Below are positions 1 through 11,699 of a stretch of DNA of 64,000 nucleotides, in pieces. The notes beneath the pieces were generated by a model. It was given only the letters and a program-made list of their open reading frames with translations, had not been told where the DNA came from and ran no database searches. This stretch comes from Adenophora triphylla var. japonica (lineage: Eukaryota; Streptophyta; Magnoliopsida; Asterales; Campanulaceae), in assembly GCA_022495995.1 (NCBI GenBank), contig JAFEMH010000924.1, forward strand, positions 248,001 through 312,000, in the 5' to 3' direction. Within the stretch, counting starts at the first letter, position 1; each line of letters starts with the position of its first letter. Position numbers and translations under genes: made by a program.

Positions 1-307
1 ACCCATTTCAGAATTACATTCGAACCCCTGCAGACATTTACTGCTCCACCTTCACCTTTGAAACTGTATCATATCTTGTCTAGCCGACTAAGCAATATCA
101 GATTCTTCGTTACTTCAGGAACATGTCTAACCTTGTTCAATGTACAAAACTTACAACCCAAAGTTCACACCATGATGGAACCCATGCTAACTACTTGAAG
201 ACACAACCATTAGCAATATAAATATCACCCCTTCAGTCTTCTCGTAGGTTACAAAACATTCCCTACGCGAACACATGTGATAAGAAGCCCTAGAATAAAG
301 AATCCAT
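1..307 (-). pseudogene. Copia-1 protease / GAG-pre-integrase fragment
   Basis: Reading the minus strand from about 307 down to 1 gives a Copia protease start (WILYSRASYHMC, where the family has a DSG-type active site) followed by VRHVPEVTKNLI and YSFKGEGGAVNV, which are typical of the protease to GAG-pre-integrase stretch. The catalytic Asp and Gly are replaced by Tyr and Arg, and stops and frameshifts interrupt the reading. The rest of pol (integrase, RT, RNase H) and the 3' LTR would lie left of the window. It continues the gag fragment at 426-1195. This is the oldest visible element in the nest. Confidence 0.75.
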
Positions 308-425
308 GTATCTATCATACCTTTGTCTTCTTCGGTTATTAGGCATAATCCTCTTCATCGTCTTATTCCATAGCTGCAGTAGACCCAAATTGCTCGTTGT
401 TATTCAACCTGGGACATTCACATTT

Positions 426-1195
426 TCAATGCCCATTTTCCTTGCAATAAGTACAGACATCTCCAAGTTTTGGACCCATTTTAAAAGAACCCTTGTTTCC
501 CCTACCTTGGCCCCTATTGCCTTCAGCAACCAACCCTGTTGACTGAGATTCTATAGATAAACCGCTCGCCTTGCGGCGCAGATCTCTAATCTTGAGATTA
601 TTCTTAACCTTTTCCAAAGTAACCGTATTCTTACCATTAATGCAGTAATCCACAAATCCATCATATGACAGTGGTAAGGAAACACACAACATAAGAGCAG
701 CATCCTTATCTTCAACTTTAACATCAATATTACGCAACTCAAGTAATAAAGATGTAAACCGATCTATATGATTCCTATTGGCCATACCTTCCATCATTCG
801 GAGAGAGTACAACTTCTGCTTCATATACAACTTGTTGGTCAATGATCGTGTCAGATACATATCTTTCAACGCAAGCCAAAGAGCACCTCCGGAATCAGTA
901 TCTGCAATATCATCCAGAACATCATCATCTAAGCACCTGATGATTTTATAGTAGGCCCTCTCATCTATCGCGATCAGATCTGTTGCTACCTTCTCAGATG
1001 CCTTCCCCGAACCCTCTGTTGTTGCAGCCACTACATCACCTACGGAACCTTCTACCACTTTGCCCTTTGAATACTGACGATTTCTGAGTGCAACAGCTAC
1101 CGGAGCCTACAAACCCTTGTCTCTCAACAAGGCCTTCATATTGATCTTTCAAATAGAAAAACTATTCTTCCCATCGGTGATTCAATTCTTGATCT
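426..1195 (-). pseudogene. Copia-1 gag polyprotein fragment
   Basis: A 210-codon open stretch (1058-426) has the UBN2-type gag fold signature: ALWLALKDMYLTRSLTNKLYMKQKLYS followed by the LLLELRNIDVKVEDKDAALMLCVSLP block. It ends in the first half of a CCHC zinc knuckle (CTYCKENGH). Upstream, to about 1195, a further stretch (KNSFSIWKINMKALLRDKGL) reads as the gag N-terminus but contains an in-frame stop. Gag would form the virus-like particle and bind element RNA. It sits directly downstream, on the minus strand, of the primer-binding site and LTR at 1245-1332. Confidence 0.85.
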
Positions 1196-1244
1196 CATCT
1201 TCTTCTGCAGCGGAACAACCCTATACCTTTATCAACCTGACCGG

Positions 1245-1255
1245 CTGTAATACCA
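1245..1255 (-). other. Copia-1 primer-binding site
   Basis: The minus strand reads TGGTATTACAG beside the LTR end. This is the initiator-methionine tRNA primer site usual for plant Copia elements (TGGTATCAGAG) with a C-to-T change. It lies three bases from the LTR boundary at 1259. Confidence 0.7.
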
Positions 1256-1258
1256 GTT

Positions 1259-1332
1259 TGTTATAACAGATCTATGTAGAAGATAAAAAATAAATCAATC
1301 ACACAACACAACGATATACGTGGTTCACCAAC
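1259..1332 (-). repeat. Copia-1 5' LTR, piece 1
   Basis: On the minus strand the LTR ends in CTGTTATAACA next to the primer-binding site. The segment is cut at 1332 by the Tat element. Its last five bases (CCAAC, 1328-1332) are repeated at 30825-30829, where the same LTR resumes with TTGGCTACATCTACGGG. Confidence 0.85.
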
Positions 1333-3072
1333 TGTAAGTGCTCCAATTTGAGCTTGTTAGAATTTTCGTTAGAAAATTAACGAAAGTTATAACATTTCTA
1401 ACAATTCCTAACAATCCTAACTTTTCTAACAAAGTGAGGGTAAAATGGGCATTGTTATTTAAGGTTAAACCTTGAAAAGAATCTTAAAAAAGAAAAACAA
1501 AAGAATAAAACCACAAATAGAAATGCTGGAAACATAATCTGGCTGGTCAATTTGAATTTTGAAAAGAAATATTCCCCTTGTCCAAAGCTGGAGCTGCATT
1601 TAATGAACAGTGCACGCTGAGGGGACTTGTCCGCGCGGATGGGATTGTCAATTTCAGAGGGCTATAAATTGAGCCCTCCAGTCACAAAAATAAGGAGGAA
1701 AAACACATTTTGCACCGAACCTCTGGCGAAATATAGAGAGAAAACAGTGAGAATTCTTCAAGAATTGTCACCTTTTTCTCTCCAATCTTTCCCAACTCAT
1801 ACTCATCCACTCACTCTCATATTAAAGCCCTAAACACTCATACACTCAAGCCAAACACTCAAGAACACAAGGAAGATTGGTAAACCCTCCTTCTCCTAAC
1901 CCTAAATCTCATCCATGCATGCATCTTCAAACTACAAAATGTAGTTCTTTCATCTTCTTGCTCTAGATCTAAGGAGATCACCATGGAAGACCATCTCCAT
2001 GGATGATCTTCTACAAAGATCAAAATTATTTTCAAGCTCTCTTACTTTCTTGCAAAGAAAACTCATTTTCAAAACCCTAAAAACCATTTTCAAGCATAAA
2101 ATCTTGATTTCAAAGGATAAAATTCCCCTTCCCAAGCAAATGAAGTGCTTAGTCCTAATGTACCCCAAGGATGGTTTGGTATAGTTGATTCACCACTAAA
2201 ATGTCTAGTGATCACAAACCAAAACCTAGGGAAATGGGGACAAGCATGGATGCAAAACCCCCCTTAAAATTATATTTTCTTTCTTGAGAAGTTGCTGTCC
2301 AGTAGCAATTTTCTCAGACCTCAGTCCATTGTCTTAATTTTTGGACACAGATGAACTTGGAATTTGGTGTTGACTACAAAACAATTTTTGTAGCCAACAT
2401 CCAGATCTTTCCAGACATATTTTTACTTTATTTTTTGGGTGAGTAAAACTCCTCTTTTCAAATTTTCTTTCAGAGGCTAGTTCATCAGCTTCTGGGAATC
2501 CAGATCTCATATCTGAGGTTTCCAGAAGGTTTTGACCCCTCAAATCTTCTCCAAAATTGAAAATTCCTTCGTACAAACCTTATTTAAGGTGTCTAGAACA
2601 ACTTTCATTCTCTGAGTTTATCCAGATTATGAAGTTTTAAGACCATTGAATACATTTCAAAATCAAAGGTCCACTGCCTTTTTCATTCTGGCAGAAATGG
2701 CTCTCAACTTCAAAAGGTCTTTTGAGTACCAAATATCAATCCAAAAATCTTCCAAAAAATCATGGGATCAGTTTAAAGTCTTAAAAATATATCCCAATTT
2801 TTACTTTTCTGAGTTTCAACTTAATTTGGCCAAAACACACACACACACACACACACAAATGATTTTCAGCTTGGAAGACTCGTTTTACGAGGCGCGTCGG
2901 GTGCACACTAACATCCTTCCCGACGCGTAACATGACCTCCGAACCTAAATCTCTGATCTCGGGCTTTTTTCAAAGTTTTGGCCCTCAAAATTAAAATGGC
3001 GTGGCGACTCCGTTTTCGTTGATTTTTTCAAACATAAAAATGGGAAAATTTTCGGATACACACATCATCACA
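1333..3072 (+). repeat. Tat element 5' LTR
   Basis: The LTR is 1740 bp, begins TGTAAGTGCTCC and ends ATCATCACA. A TATA box (CTATAAATT) at 1662-1670 lies 23 bp after the palindrome TCCGCGCGGA (1630-1639). A (CA)n run is at 2836-2858, and an inverted repeat CGCGTCGGG / CCCGACGCG is at 2893-2901 and 2919-2927. It pairs with 29091-30824. Confidence 0.95.
1630..1670 (+). promoter_or_regulatory. Putative Tat LTR core promoter with TCCGCGCGGA palindrome
   Basis: The perfect 10-bp palindrome TCCGCGCGGA is followed by TGGGATTG and then, 23 bp on, by CTATAAATT. The same palindrome plus YRGGATTG recurs upstream of both antisense genes (13171 and 27115) and in the 3' LTR (29387). The TATA box is seen; the regulatory role of the palindrome is inferred. 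Confidence 0.5.
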
Positions 3073-3073
3073 G

Positions 3074-3091
3074 TGGCGACTCTGCTGGGGA
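3074..3091 (+). other. Tat element primer-binding site
   Basis: TGGCGACTCTGCTGGGGA begins one base after the LTR end. It has the form of a tRNA 3'-end complement (starting TGG) and matches the site commonly seen in Tat/Ogre elements, usually attributed to tRNA-Arg. Confidence 0.8.
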
Positions 3092-4542
3092 CTAAGCTTT
3101 TTTTTAAAAAAAAATGGTATTTGGTATATTGGTGGAAACCACTAAATTTCCCGTTATCGCCTCCTAACACGAGTCGGGGATAAATTGTGGTCTAACAATC
3201 CCACGTACCGGTATCACCGTTTTCAAAAAAAAAAGCTTTTGAGGGTCAAGCTTCCGTCCCGGCTTTGAAAATCATTTTTTTGTGTGTGTTGATTTTTGCA
3301 CAGTTTTCATGTTGTTTTGGCTGCCTCGGAGAAAGTCAAAATTTTGACTGTCGAAGTAATGTCCCTAACTGTTGGAATTTTTGTGATTATGTGCTTATGT
3401 GCTCATTAAAAATTTCAAAAAAAAAAAGGGTTTTCAAAAAAAAAAAGAAGAAGAAAATTCTCAAAAAAAAAATATATATCATGCATCGTATTTTTAAGAC
3501 TCATAAAAAAAATATCTATTTTACTCAGAAAAAGAATATAGACTGCTTGCACACTACGCGCACGTGACCGTACACTGCACACTACGTCCTTAACCCGGGG
3601 AAATCCTTGTCGCGGTCCGTTTGGTCTTATTACGCCTCTCGGATGAGCACAGGACTACCCAAACATCCCATGGAGCCTCGTGTCGACCATGCACTTGTCT
3701 GTGACACACTTTGTCCGAGACCCGGTTGGTTTTTAGTAAATTACAGTGTCATGCCCTGTCCGTGTATAGACCTTTCCTTTCAAGTCTTTGTCGGCATACC
3801 GACTCAATATCTTTCGGGGACCACTAATCGGTCGAAGTTAGCCGGTTTTCCGCCGCGGACTTTGACCAAGATATTGACCGGCGCCTTGACTTCGGCTCGG
3901 CGGCACAAATTATACACGACTCCCGGCATTGACACTTTGAGTCATCAAGGATTAATGAATATTCCATGCCTAATTACGGCTTAAGCGACGACAAGTCAAG
4001 ATCAATTGTGGACGCTTATCGGTCAAATCATGCCGACTTTTCGTCGAGCCCTCGGACATGATCTTGACTTTCGTCGTCGGCTTTGTCCGTAATTTACATC
4101 GAATGCTCGTTAAGACTCGATTACCCGCCGGACTTTTAGGATCGTTTTCTTTCGGTCGGTGGGACCCGCTTGCCCTATAGGACCCTCGCCGGGGCATCCA
4201 CCTGGGAGGTCGAAATACGGGTGGAATACGAGGGGCTTATAGACGTAGTGACGGGGCCCGCTGATCCAGATCGAGTAGTTTGCGAAAAGAAGAAATCTTT
4301 TCCAACCGATTAGGTTAATAAAACATGTTTTAAGTAAACGTGAACAAATAAGCGCATGTTGCATGAGCCCAAAGCCCGAACACACCTCGCCCTCCTTCAA
4401 TTCCCATACATCGAACCCTCGTGTCTTTCCCCATGACTCCTCACAAAGGTTGGTTTCGGGCACTTAGGGTCACCGTTTAATCGAGTTAGGAAGAGTCAGC
4501 GCATCGTCGGCTTCATCGTCCGTTCCGACTCCGAATTTAAGA
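3092..4542 (+). other. Tat element 5' leader, no convincing gene
   Basis: About 1.45 kb lie between the primer site and gag. The first 450 bp are rich in A runs. The rest is GC-richer, with short unconserved reading frames (for example 3607-3984) that I do not recognise. A long untranslated leader is normal in this lineage. Confidence 0.6.
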
Positions 4543-7500
4543 ATGTCTGCATCGGCCGGTAACGATGGGGACAACGTCACTCCGCCTCCGGGACTCCTCG
4601 AGACGAGCAACGGTGGAATCGGCTAGCGAGAACAGATGAGAGTGCGCCGGGAAGCACATTTGAACGGCCTTATGGAGGCTATCAAAAGCCACGGATTGGC
4701 CGCCGGTCTCAATCCGAGATGGCACCTTCACCGTGGAAGAAGAAGAGGACCCCAATCCCAATCTCGGTCGCCCGATTACTCCCAGGATGCCACCACCAAC
4801 CTCCGTCGATACTACGGAACCCATGCTCCTCGATCTTCGGGTCGGACCTGGATCCCCAACCACGATGACGAATCCATGCGGCCCGGCCTTCGGTGGGGGC
4901 AAAGTCAGTACGGAATGTCCTCTCACGGTTGGGGATGCCTCGGAATGCCACAGCAAATAGGTATCCCACCTCAGTTCGGGACCAATCAATCCGGACCTTC
5001 ACAGCAACAGTTTGGGATACCACCCCAGTTTGGTTCGGGGCAACAATCAGGAGTCCCACCTCAGAATGGTACTAGCTCAGCTGCTCCTCACACAGCTCTC
5101 ACAAATCCATTCCTCACTCAGACTTCTATGGGTTACCAAGCCTCCATCCCGGTGTCATCCGAATCACCAGGACCGCAGTACCCCCCGGGTTACACACCTT
5201 CACCACAAGCAGCCATGCAATTCAACAATCCGGGACAGCAGCCCGCACTCAAGCCTACTTACGGGCCCCACTCTGGAAATCCAAGTTATCCGGCTACATC
5301 GGGGCTGCCCCCACCTACTTTGCCATTTGAAAATCAACGGCAAGCCGCAAGGTTCTACCCTTTTGCTCGAGCTCCTACTCATGCTCCCGGGGTAACTCGG
5401 CCCCGGGACGGGGTTTTCACCTACGTCCCCGGATCGGCCGTTCCCTCCACCGATCTGCCTCCGGTGGTAGCTCCTCTCTCTAGCTCGGCCACTAGCTTGA
5501 ATGCCACGGTTCCGCCACAAGACCCTCATGCGCCTGGTTCATGGAACAACACAAGGAAATGAAAGCACGGATCGCCGAACCGGCGCCAGAAGTCGCCTTC
5601 CGGCCTACGACCCGGACTCCATTGTTCCGCCCCCACAAATTCGTGATGCCTAATCTGGATCTCTTTGATGGGACTGCATGCCCGAAAACCCATTTGGACA
5701 CGTATACCTTGGCGATGAAAGCCAAAGGATGTACCAATCGGCGGTTGGGTGACTATTTTAGTCTATCCTTGAAGTCCGGTGCCTTAAAGTGGTTCTTAGT
5801 TTGAAACTGAAGCCGGGGCTACGTGGGACCAGATTACCAATGCCTTCACGAGAAAAATATAAGGCCAACTTGGAATGGGAAACAAATAGGGTTGACCTAC
5901 AAACAACAGTGCCGGCGTCACGATGAGAATGTTGGGGACTTCTACAAGCGGTGGAATACGAACTCGGTGAAATGGCCATCCCTCCTTCCGAAGAGGAACA
6001 ATGGACATCTTCCGGTCATGCTTGAAACCACATCGAGAGCCTCCCTCGGTCACTTCCCATACTCGGACTTACGGGCCATGGTTAACTCTGCGGCTAAGTT
6101 TGAAAAGGCCTACAATCGACAACCGCTGCTGCACTGCCTACGGATATCGGGCTCCTCCTGCAAACACCGCCCCTGCTCTGCTAAAGGCAAAGAAATGATT
6201 AACTATGCGGGACGGGGAATGCAATAACACGACTCCTTTTGCTCCCGGAAAAACAGTAGAGCCCAAACCGCGGGTCATAAATCTCGAAAACTTTGGAATG
6301 CCTCTGAATGACATCTTTAGGGGACTCGTGAAAGAAGGCTTGCTTTGCGGCCTTTGGAAAATTTCCAACCCAGAAATCCGAATGCTCCGTGGATACTACA
6401 AAGTATTGTGCCTTTCATCAAGCTCACGGACATCGGCGACAGTTTGCTTCACTCTGAAAAAGGCAATCCGAGGGGCTAATAGAGCAAGGAAAGTTGGAAG
6501 GCCCCGAAGGGCCTAACACGATCAAGAATCCTGCCAAGGAACCATAATCGGTGAATATGATTGAATGCGGAGAATCTTCGCATGACCGTGAAGATGCTTG
6601 ATGAAGGTCCCCCAAATACCGTGGCTGACCTCGTCGAGGATCCACGAATTCGGATTCCCCTCGGCCTTGAGGATATTGAACGAATCAACCCATCTTGGTC
6701 TCATGTCGAGACTCCTTGCAAGAATACGAGACCCGCTATTTCTCGGATGAAGGGGAGGCCGATCTTAGAAGAAGCTGGGCTGTTCCGTTCAAAATATGAG
6801 AGGACCATTTACACAAGATGGTTAGAACAATCGAGAAGAATCGAACAAGAAAGCTTCGGCGGGCGCTGTCTTGGGGCTTATCGGCAAAGAGGCCGAAGAG
6901 CGTACGGAGCTAGTACACTTCGCAAATTGGCTTTGGGAGAGCCGAATATGATCCAGAGAACAGTGAAGAATCGGAAGAGGAGGATTCCTTCTATATCCTA
7001 CACAGTGTCAAATACGTGCCACCCCCTCTCACTCTTCCCCGCAATTTACGGGAGGAGAAGGTGAGTCACAATTGCCACTTAGGAATGGGAACATATGACA
7101 ATTTTGCGGTTGCACGCACCCATATTCCCCAATGGGTTTGATCGGCGTTCCCTCTCGGCGAAATCCCGGTAGTATGGGAAGAAGATTCCGACGACGATGA
7201 TGATGATGATGATGACGAGAGTGAAGAGTCAAGCTGAGGCCCCGATCCGGAAACAATCTGGAACAATCATGCCAGAAATGAGCCCGTGGGAGCCAGGCAC
7301 AATGGTTGGTTGTCAGCAAGTGACGGCGAAAGACCGCCAGGAAACGCGGATCAGATACCAATGGAGACAGACCCCTACGAGGTGTCGCTTGTAAGATGCA
7401 TTTGTGGCCAATGCCCGGATACTCCAGAGGATGAGGGACAGCAAAGCCCGCGCCCGGATCCGTACATATCCGAAATCCTAGAACACAACGTTCCTTATAA

Positions 7501-7910
7501 GAACCTGTTGGTGAATGGAAAGGGTTTATTGAAGCACTGTCGAGAATGGAGGGCTTCACCACCAAGATGAAGAATTCGTAAACGTTATCGGATCTTTTTC
7601 TTCTTTCCCAAGAACGGATGGCATAACAACCGTAAGGGTCACAGCCGGGCCGCTCGAGCACAGCGAATGCCTGCAATCACTGAAAAGGGTTATCGATCTG
7701 AACGTCTCCCCAGTGGCCTTCATACCTATGAATCCACATGACGCCTTTCTAATTGCTCCAGTGCCGACAATGGACCCGGGTGCTCCTTATTTGGACACGA
7801 GATCTATCGAGCCGCTACCTCAAACTCCGAAGAAGGGAACGTTGCCTATCCTTCACTTGTGGCTGCCCTACTTGCAAGACTCAAAGAAAAAGAATATACG
7901 ATGAGATGGA
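4543..7910 (+). pseudogene. Tat element gag polyprotein, frameshifted
   Basis: ATG at 4543 opens MSASAGNDGDNVTPPPGLLE, then MNGLMEAIKSHGL-like and Pro/Gln-rich sequence (about 4890-5330). The conserved gag core is at 5640-5800: KFVMPNLDLFDGTACPKTHL and DTYTLAMKAKGC, then LSLKSGALKWF. It continues in other frames with the DFYKRW region (5938-5957) and later gag. An acidic tail (EEDSDDDD...) is encoded by a GAT repeat at 7176-7225, and a conserved-looking stretch VIDLNVSPVAFIPMNPHDAF lies at 7690-7750. Gag would assemble the particle. Many frame changes and stops make it non-coding as written. The boundary with protease is uncertain. Confidence 0.75.
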
Positions 7911-8488
7911 GGCCGAGTAGCCACACCCCAAGGGCCATCCAAGGGATGAAATCGAAAAGCCGCCGAGCCCCGACAATGGCGACTCTTGTTGCATGATAAC
8001 TATGAGCAAGACCGGCCATGAGAGTGAGTCGGAGGACGCCCTAGCTCGTGGGCCATCCAAGGGGCAACAACACAACCCCAAACCCAAAAGCACAGTGACT
8101 TGGGAAGCGATTATAAGGGCAGGCCGCCAGGGAAGGAGCCAAGATCTGGCTCACCCACATCGGCTGGGCACTCCGTCGAACCCGGTGGCTTGGAATAGCC
8201 AAAAGGGCTCCCCGTTCGACCACTAGCATTGAAGAAATCCGGTCGAGACGGCGATGAGGAAGTTAATCTGTTGACCCGCTGCAGGCGAGATTTTCCAAGA
8301 AAATCCCAAGGCGAGATAAGAAGGCCACAGATCAAGCACCGAAAGAAGAACGCCGCCCTCTATGCTAAGACATTTGAAATCCCGGATCCCGAAAAAGAGG
8401 ATCCCGTGCTCACCCGATTGAAGCAAACACAGCCAACATTTCCCTCTGGTCTCTACTCACTTCGTCCTATCCCCATAAGTGAAGTGGA

Positions 8489-9158
8489 AGAAAGCTGGCT
8501 CGCACTCTCGTGCCTATTGATGCTACTCCAGATGATGTGGTACAGGTGATTGGAAACATCCACTACGGGAACATAATCACTTTCACAGATCTCGACCTCC
8601 CTCAATTTGGGGTGATCATAATGAGCCTCTCTTCATCACAGATCCAGTGGATGAACGACGCCTCCCTCGGGTCCTGGTTGATAATGGGTCCGGAATGAAC
8701 ATTCTTCCAAAGAAAGATCATGAGCTTGCTTGATATCAAGACTACGAGACTTGAAGCCTTCTTCTCTCACGGTCAAAGCTTACGACTCAACATCCCGAGC
8801 GGTCCTCGGAGTTGCTACTTTAGACCTCTGGTTTGGACGGAAATTGATACTGTGGAATTCCGTGTTATCGACATCCCGATTACTTTCAATGCCTGCTGGG
8901 AAGACCTTGGCTGCACCAAGTCAAAGGGGTCGCCTCAAGCCTCCACCGGTGTGTGAAATTCGTCTCGAATGGGGATCGACGACCATTTACGGAGATTTAG
9001 TCACTTTAGAAGGCACGGATACGGGCGGAATACCTATTACGGAAATCAAACATGACGAGGAAGGTCACATGCTAACGGGCTTCACGGTCGAGCCCCCCAA
9101 GGCCCAAGTGTGCAACATAGATCGACGGTCACTCGGGATAAAATCCCACCGGTCTTGA
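8489..9158 (+). pseudogene. Tat element aspartic protease
   Basis: After a typical TFTDLDLPQFG lead (8580-8610), the active-site motif RVLVDNGSGMNILPK is encoded at 8668-8712, with Asp-Asn-Gly-Ser at 8680-8691. A DNGS form in place of DTG is usual in Tat proteases. Downstream, in shifted frames, are TVKAYDSTSRAVLGVATLDL and VEFRVIDIPITFN, then VTLEGTDTGGIP. It would cut the Gag-Pol polyprotein. Several frameshifts are present, so it is probably inactive as written. Confidence 0.8.
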
Positions 9159-10200
9159 AAATGATGAGAAAATGAGCTATCTACCTGGCCTCGGTGCGGG
9201 AAGCACCAACAAGGAACTCACAAACTCATCGAGGTGAAAGGACGAGAATACTCGCCACGGCACAGGATATGAGGCCTCCCGGTGGACACCGCAAAGGGAA
9301 AAAGATTTGAAGTCCGCCATAGGAAAGGTCCCGGCCGACAACCCTAAATCTCTCCCCTTCAGTCCTAATTTGGTGACTACTTTGTAAAGGGTCCCACACA
9401 ACCGGGAAACATCACGAGCCCACTCCTACGGCGGGATGGCTAAAGCTACAGGATAACCTCAACAAGTTTAGAGGAACCAAGGCTAACCCGGTCCGTAGAA
9501 TGTTCCTGGACCTACCCAAGATACCAGGGCTACCACTACCATGAAGAGTGAGTATACCTTCGGAGGCGTGCCCGACCCGGTGGAACAATTCGAGGAGCTC
9601 ACAACCACTATTCCTACCGCCCAGAAGATCCGAAACCCGAATTCGAACCGACAAGTGCCAAAAGCTAAGGCCACGGAATTTCCCTCGGATGATTGGGATG
9701 GTCTGGTTATGCAAAGCAATTGTTCGAAGAAGAAGTCCAGTGCCGGACTGATTGATCTCGGCTCGGTCCAAGAGATGATAGCGGCAATTGAGAAAGGAAA
9801 ACAAAAATGGGCATAGCTTCCCGAGTCATGAGGCCACCAACAGCCGATGCCGCTAAAGAATTGGGAAACTCTCTCGGGCCGTCCGCAACCAAGGAGGAAA
9901 TGATCACCAAGCTTGGATTGGTCCCCGTCCCTTTGTGTCAATCTAGGACAAGTCCTCCCGAGTCTCTCTGTTAAGATCGAGTCTCTAGGGTCGTCCGATG
10001 GCCTTACGCCCGAAGACTACGAGTGCAGCAGCAAGCGCCGTATCCCCTTTCGTTTTCAATGAAATGACGAACCTTTACGAGTATCCTTGATTGCCACTTT
10101 AACTAATGATGAATAAAAAATTTTAATAATAATTCATTAGATAAAGAAGCGAGACACATTAAACAAAAAAATCAAACAACAAAAAAAATCTTTAAGCGGG
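9159..10200 (+). other. Tat element inter-domain region, unassigned
   Basis: Short open stretches occur (for example 9541-9816), but I see no RT or RNase H motif: no YVDD- or FVDD-like box in any frame and no TAFRT/YGNYQM-type block. It is probably degraded linker sequence between protease and RT. Confidence 0.5.
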
Positions 10201-11050
10201 TTGTCAGGAAAGAGGAAAATCGAGCCCAGTGCCGAAGAGATTTTGACGAGTGTGAATTTGGGAACTGCGGAAGAGCCTAAAGAGACGCAGATTGGCGATT
10301 TCTTCGAAGGAATCGAAAAGGATGCTCTGCAAAGTCCTACAAAATCCTCAACTCAAAGAAAGTTTCCCTTTTCATCAAAGAAAACATCATGTGCAGATAC
10401 GGGTTGCCAGTAAATCATCTCGGATAATGGATCCCACTTCGAAGGGAATGTGAAAAAGCTGGCGGGCGGAATTCGAATAACCCGTCACAAGTCATCTCCC
10501 TACGGGCCCCAAACCAACGGAGCCGTCGAAGCGAGAAACAAGACTCGAAAATATCATCCGGAAAATGGCTATCCAAGGCGAGAGATTGGCCGGGAAGTTA
10601 CACACGGCACTGCGGGGCTACAGTAACATCGATCGAACGGCAACCGGGGAAACACCTTTTGCTCCTCACATACGGAATGGAAGCCGTACTCCCAATCGAG
10701 CTAGAGATCCCTCGCTCCGTATCTTTCTGGAAAGCCGGATCAACGAGGTCGAATGGCTCCGCAGTCGCCATGATGAATCGGCCCTACTAGACGAACGCCG
10801 ACCGAAGGCCATGGAACACATCCGGCCTACCAAGGAAGAATGGCTAGAGCCTTCGACAAGAAAGTAAAGCATCGGGAGACCCGAGAAGGTGATCTCGTTT
10901 CTAAAAGAAAAGCCCCGTCCATATCAACCCCCTCGGCAAATGGGAGCCTGTATGGGTCGGGCCATATGTCGTCCGTAAGATCTTCTCCGGAGGAGCCATG
11001 CAACTTGCGGACCTTGACGGGAATCCCTTTGTACACCCGGTGAATGGTGA
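10201..11050 (+). pseudogene. Tat pol remnant: RT N-terminus fused to integrase C-terminal half
   Basis: The first part (10201-10345) reads VNLGTAEEPKETQIGDFFEG then IEKDALQS, which resembles the leader before RT in Tat elements. Within about 20 bp the sequence becomes integrase: SLFIKENIMCRYGLP, then KSSPYGPQTNGAVEA, LENIIRKMAIQ, GKLHTALRGY, RTATGETPF, YGMEAVLPIELEIP, ESRINEVEWLRSRHDE, and the C-terminal GKWEPVWVGPYVVRKIFSGGA...LADLDGNPFVHPVNG, spread over three frames. Everything between (RT, RNase H, integrase N-terminus and the first catalytic residues) is absent, a deletion of roughly 2-3 kb relative to full-length relatives. This makes the element non-autonomous. Confidence 0.8.
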
Positions 11051-11699
11051 CAAGGCTGCGCGAGATACTACGCGTAAAACAAAAAAAAAAAAAAAAAAGA
11101 AAGAAGGAAAAGTGCTAAAAGAGTAATACCCAACTAGGTTGAAAACCCGAGAAGGGCGGCCTAGGTAAAAAACGTGGTTGCACCAAAAAAACAAAAAAAA
11201 ACAAAAAAAAACAAAAAAAACAACAAAAAAAAACAAAAAAGAGTTCACCGGGTTGAACTACGAAGACCTGAGCTCCTCAAAATGAGGGGAACGTAGGCGG
11301 CGGAAACGGTTCGGTCTAAAGCACAAATAAAAGCCATACTTTGGCATCAATACAATTGATCGAGACCATGAAAGTGTCTCGAAAAACTCTAAAGCAATTC
11401 AAATATTCATTACAAGTTAAAAGCTCTTTGATGAGTCTAAGCCCGATTCATTCCTACAACTAGCAACTTTGCTAAAAGAAAACTAAGATACATAATCAAA
11501 CTAATGTGTTTGCCATGACAAGAAAAGGGATACTCGGAAACCTCGGAGTCACTCCAAGCCACTCGTCGGCCTCTCCCCTCTTCTTCCCCTTCGAGTCTTC
11601 TTTTACGAACAGAAAATGTCGGTGTTCCTCCTACCAAGCTGCGGTATAGGGACGGGGTCTATCAAACCAGCCTCTGTCGGGGCCTTAGTAGCCCTAGCG
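11051..11699 (+). other. Tat element spacer after pol, A-rich
   Basis: This stretch contains homopolymer A tracts (11082-11100 and an (A)8C repeat at 11186-11240) and no recognisable coding sequence. It separates the sense pol remnant from the antisense gene, so the two transcription units converge here. Confidence 0.6.

Noticed and set aside
3607..3984. 125-codon frame in the Tat leader as an extra ORF1
   Set aside because: No similarity I can recognise and no conserved motif. An ORF before gag exists in Ogre elements, but I cannot support it here.
7029..7676. Antisense 215-codon frame with a His run
   Set aside because: It is the reverse of the gag acidic tail (GAT repeat). It shows no family resemblance.
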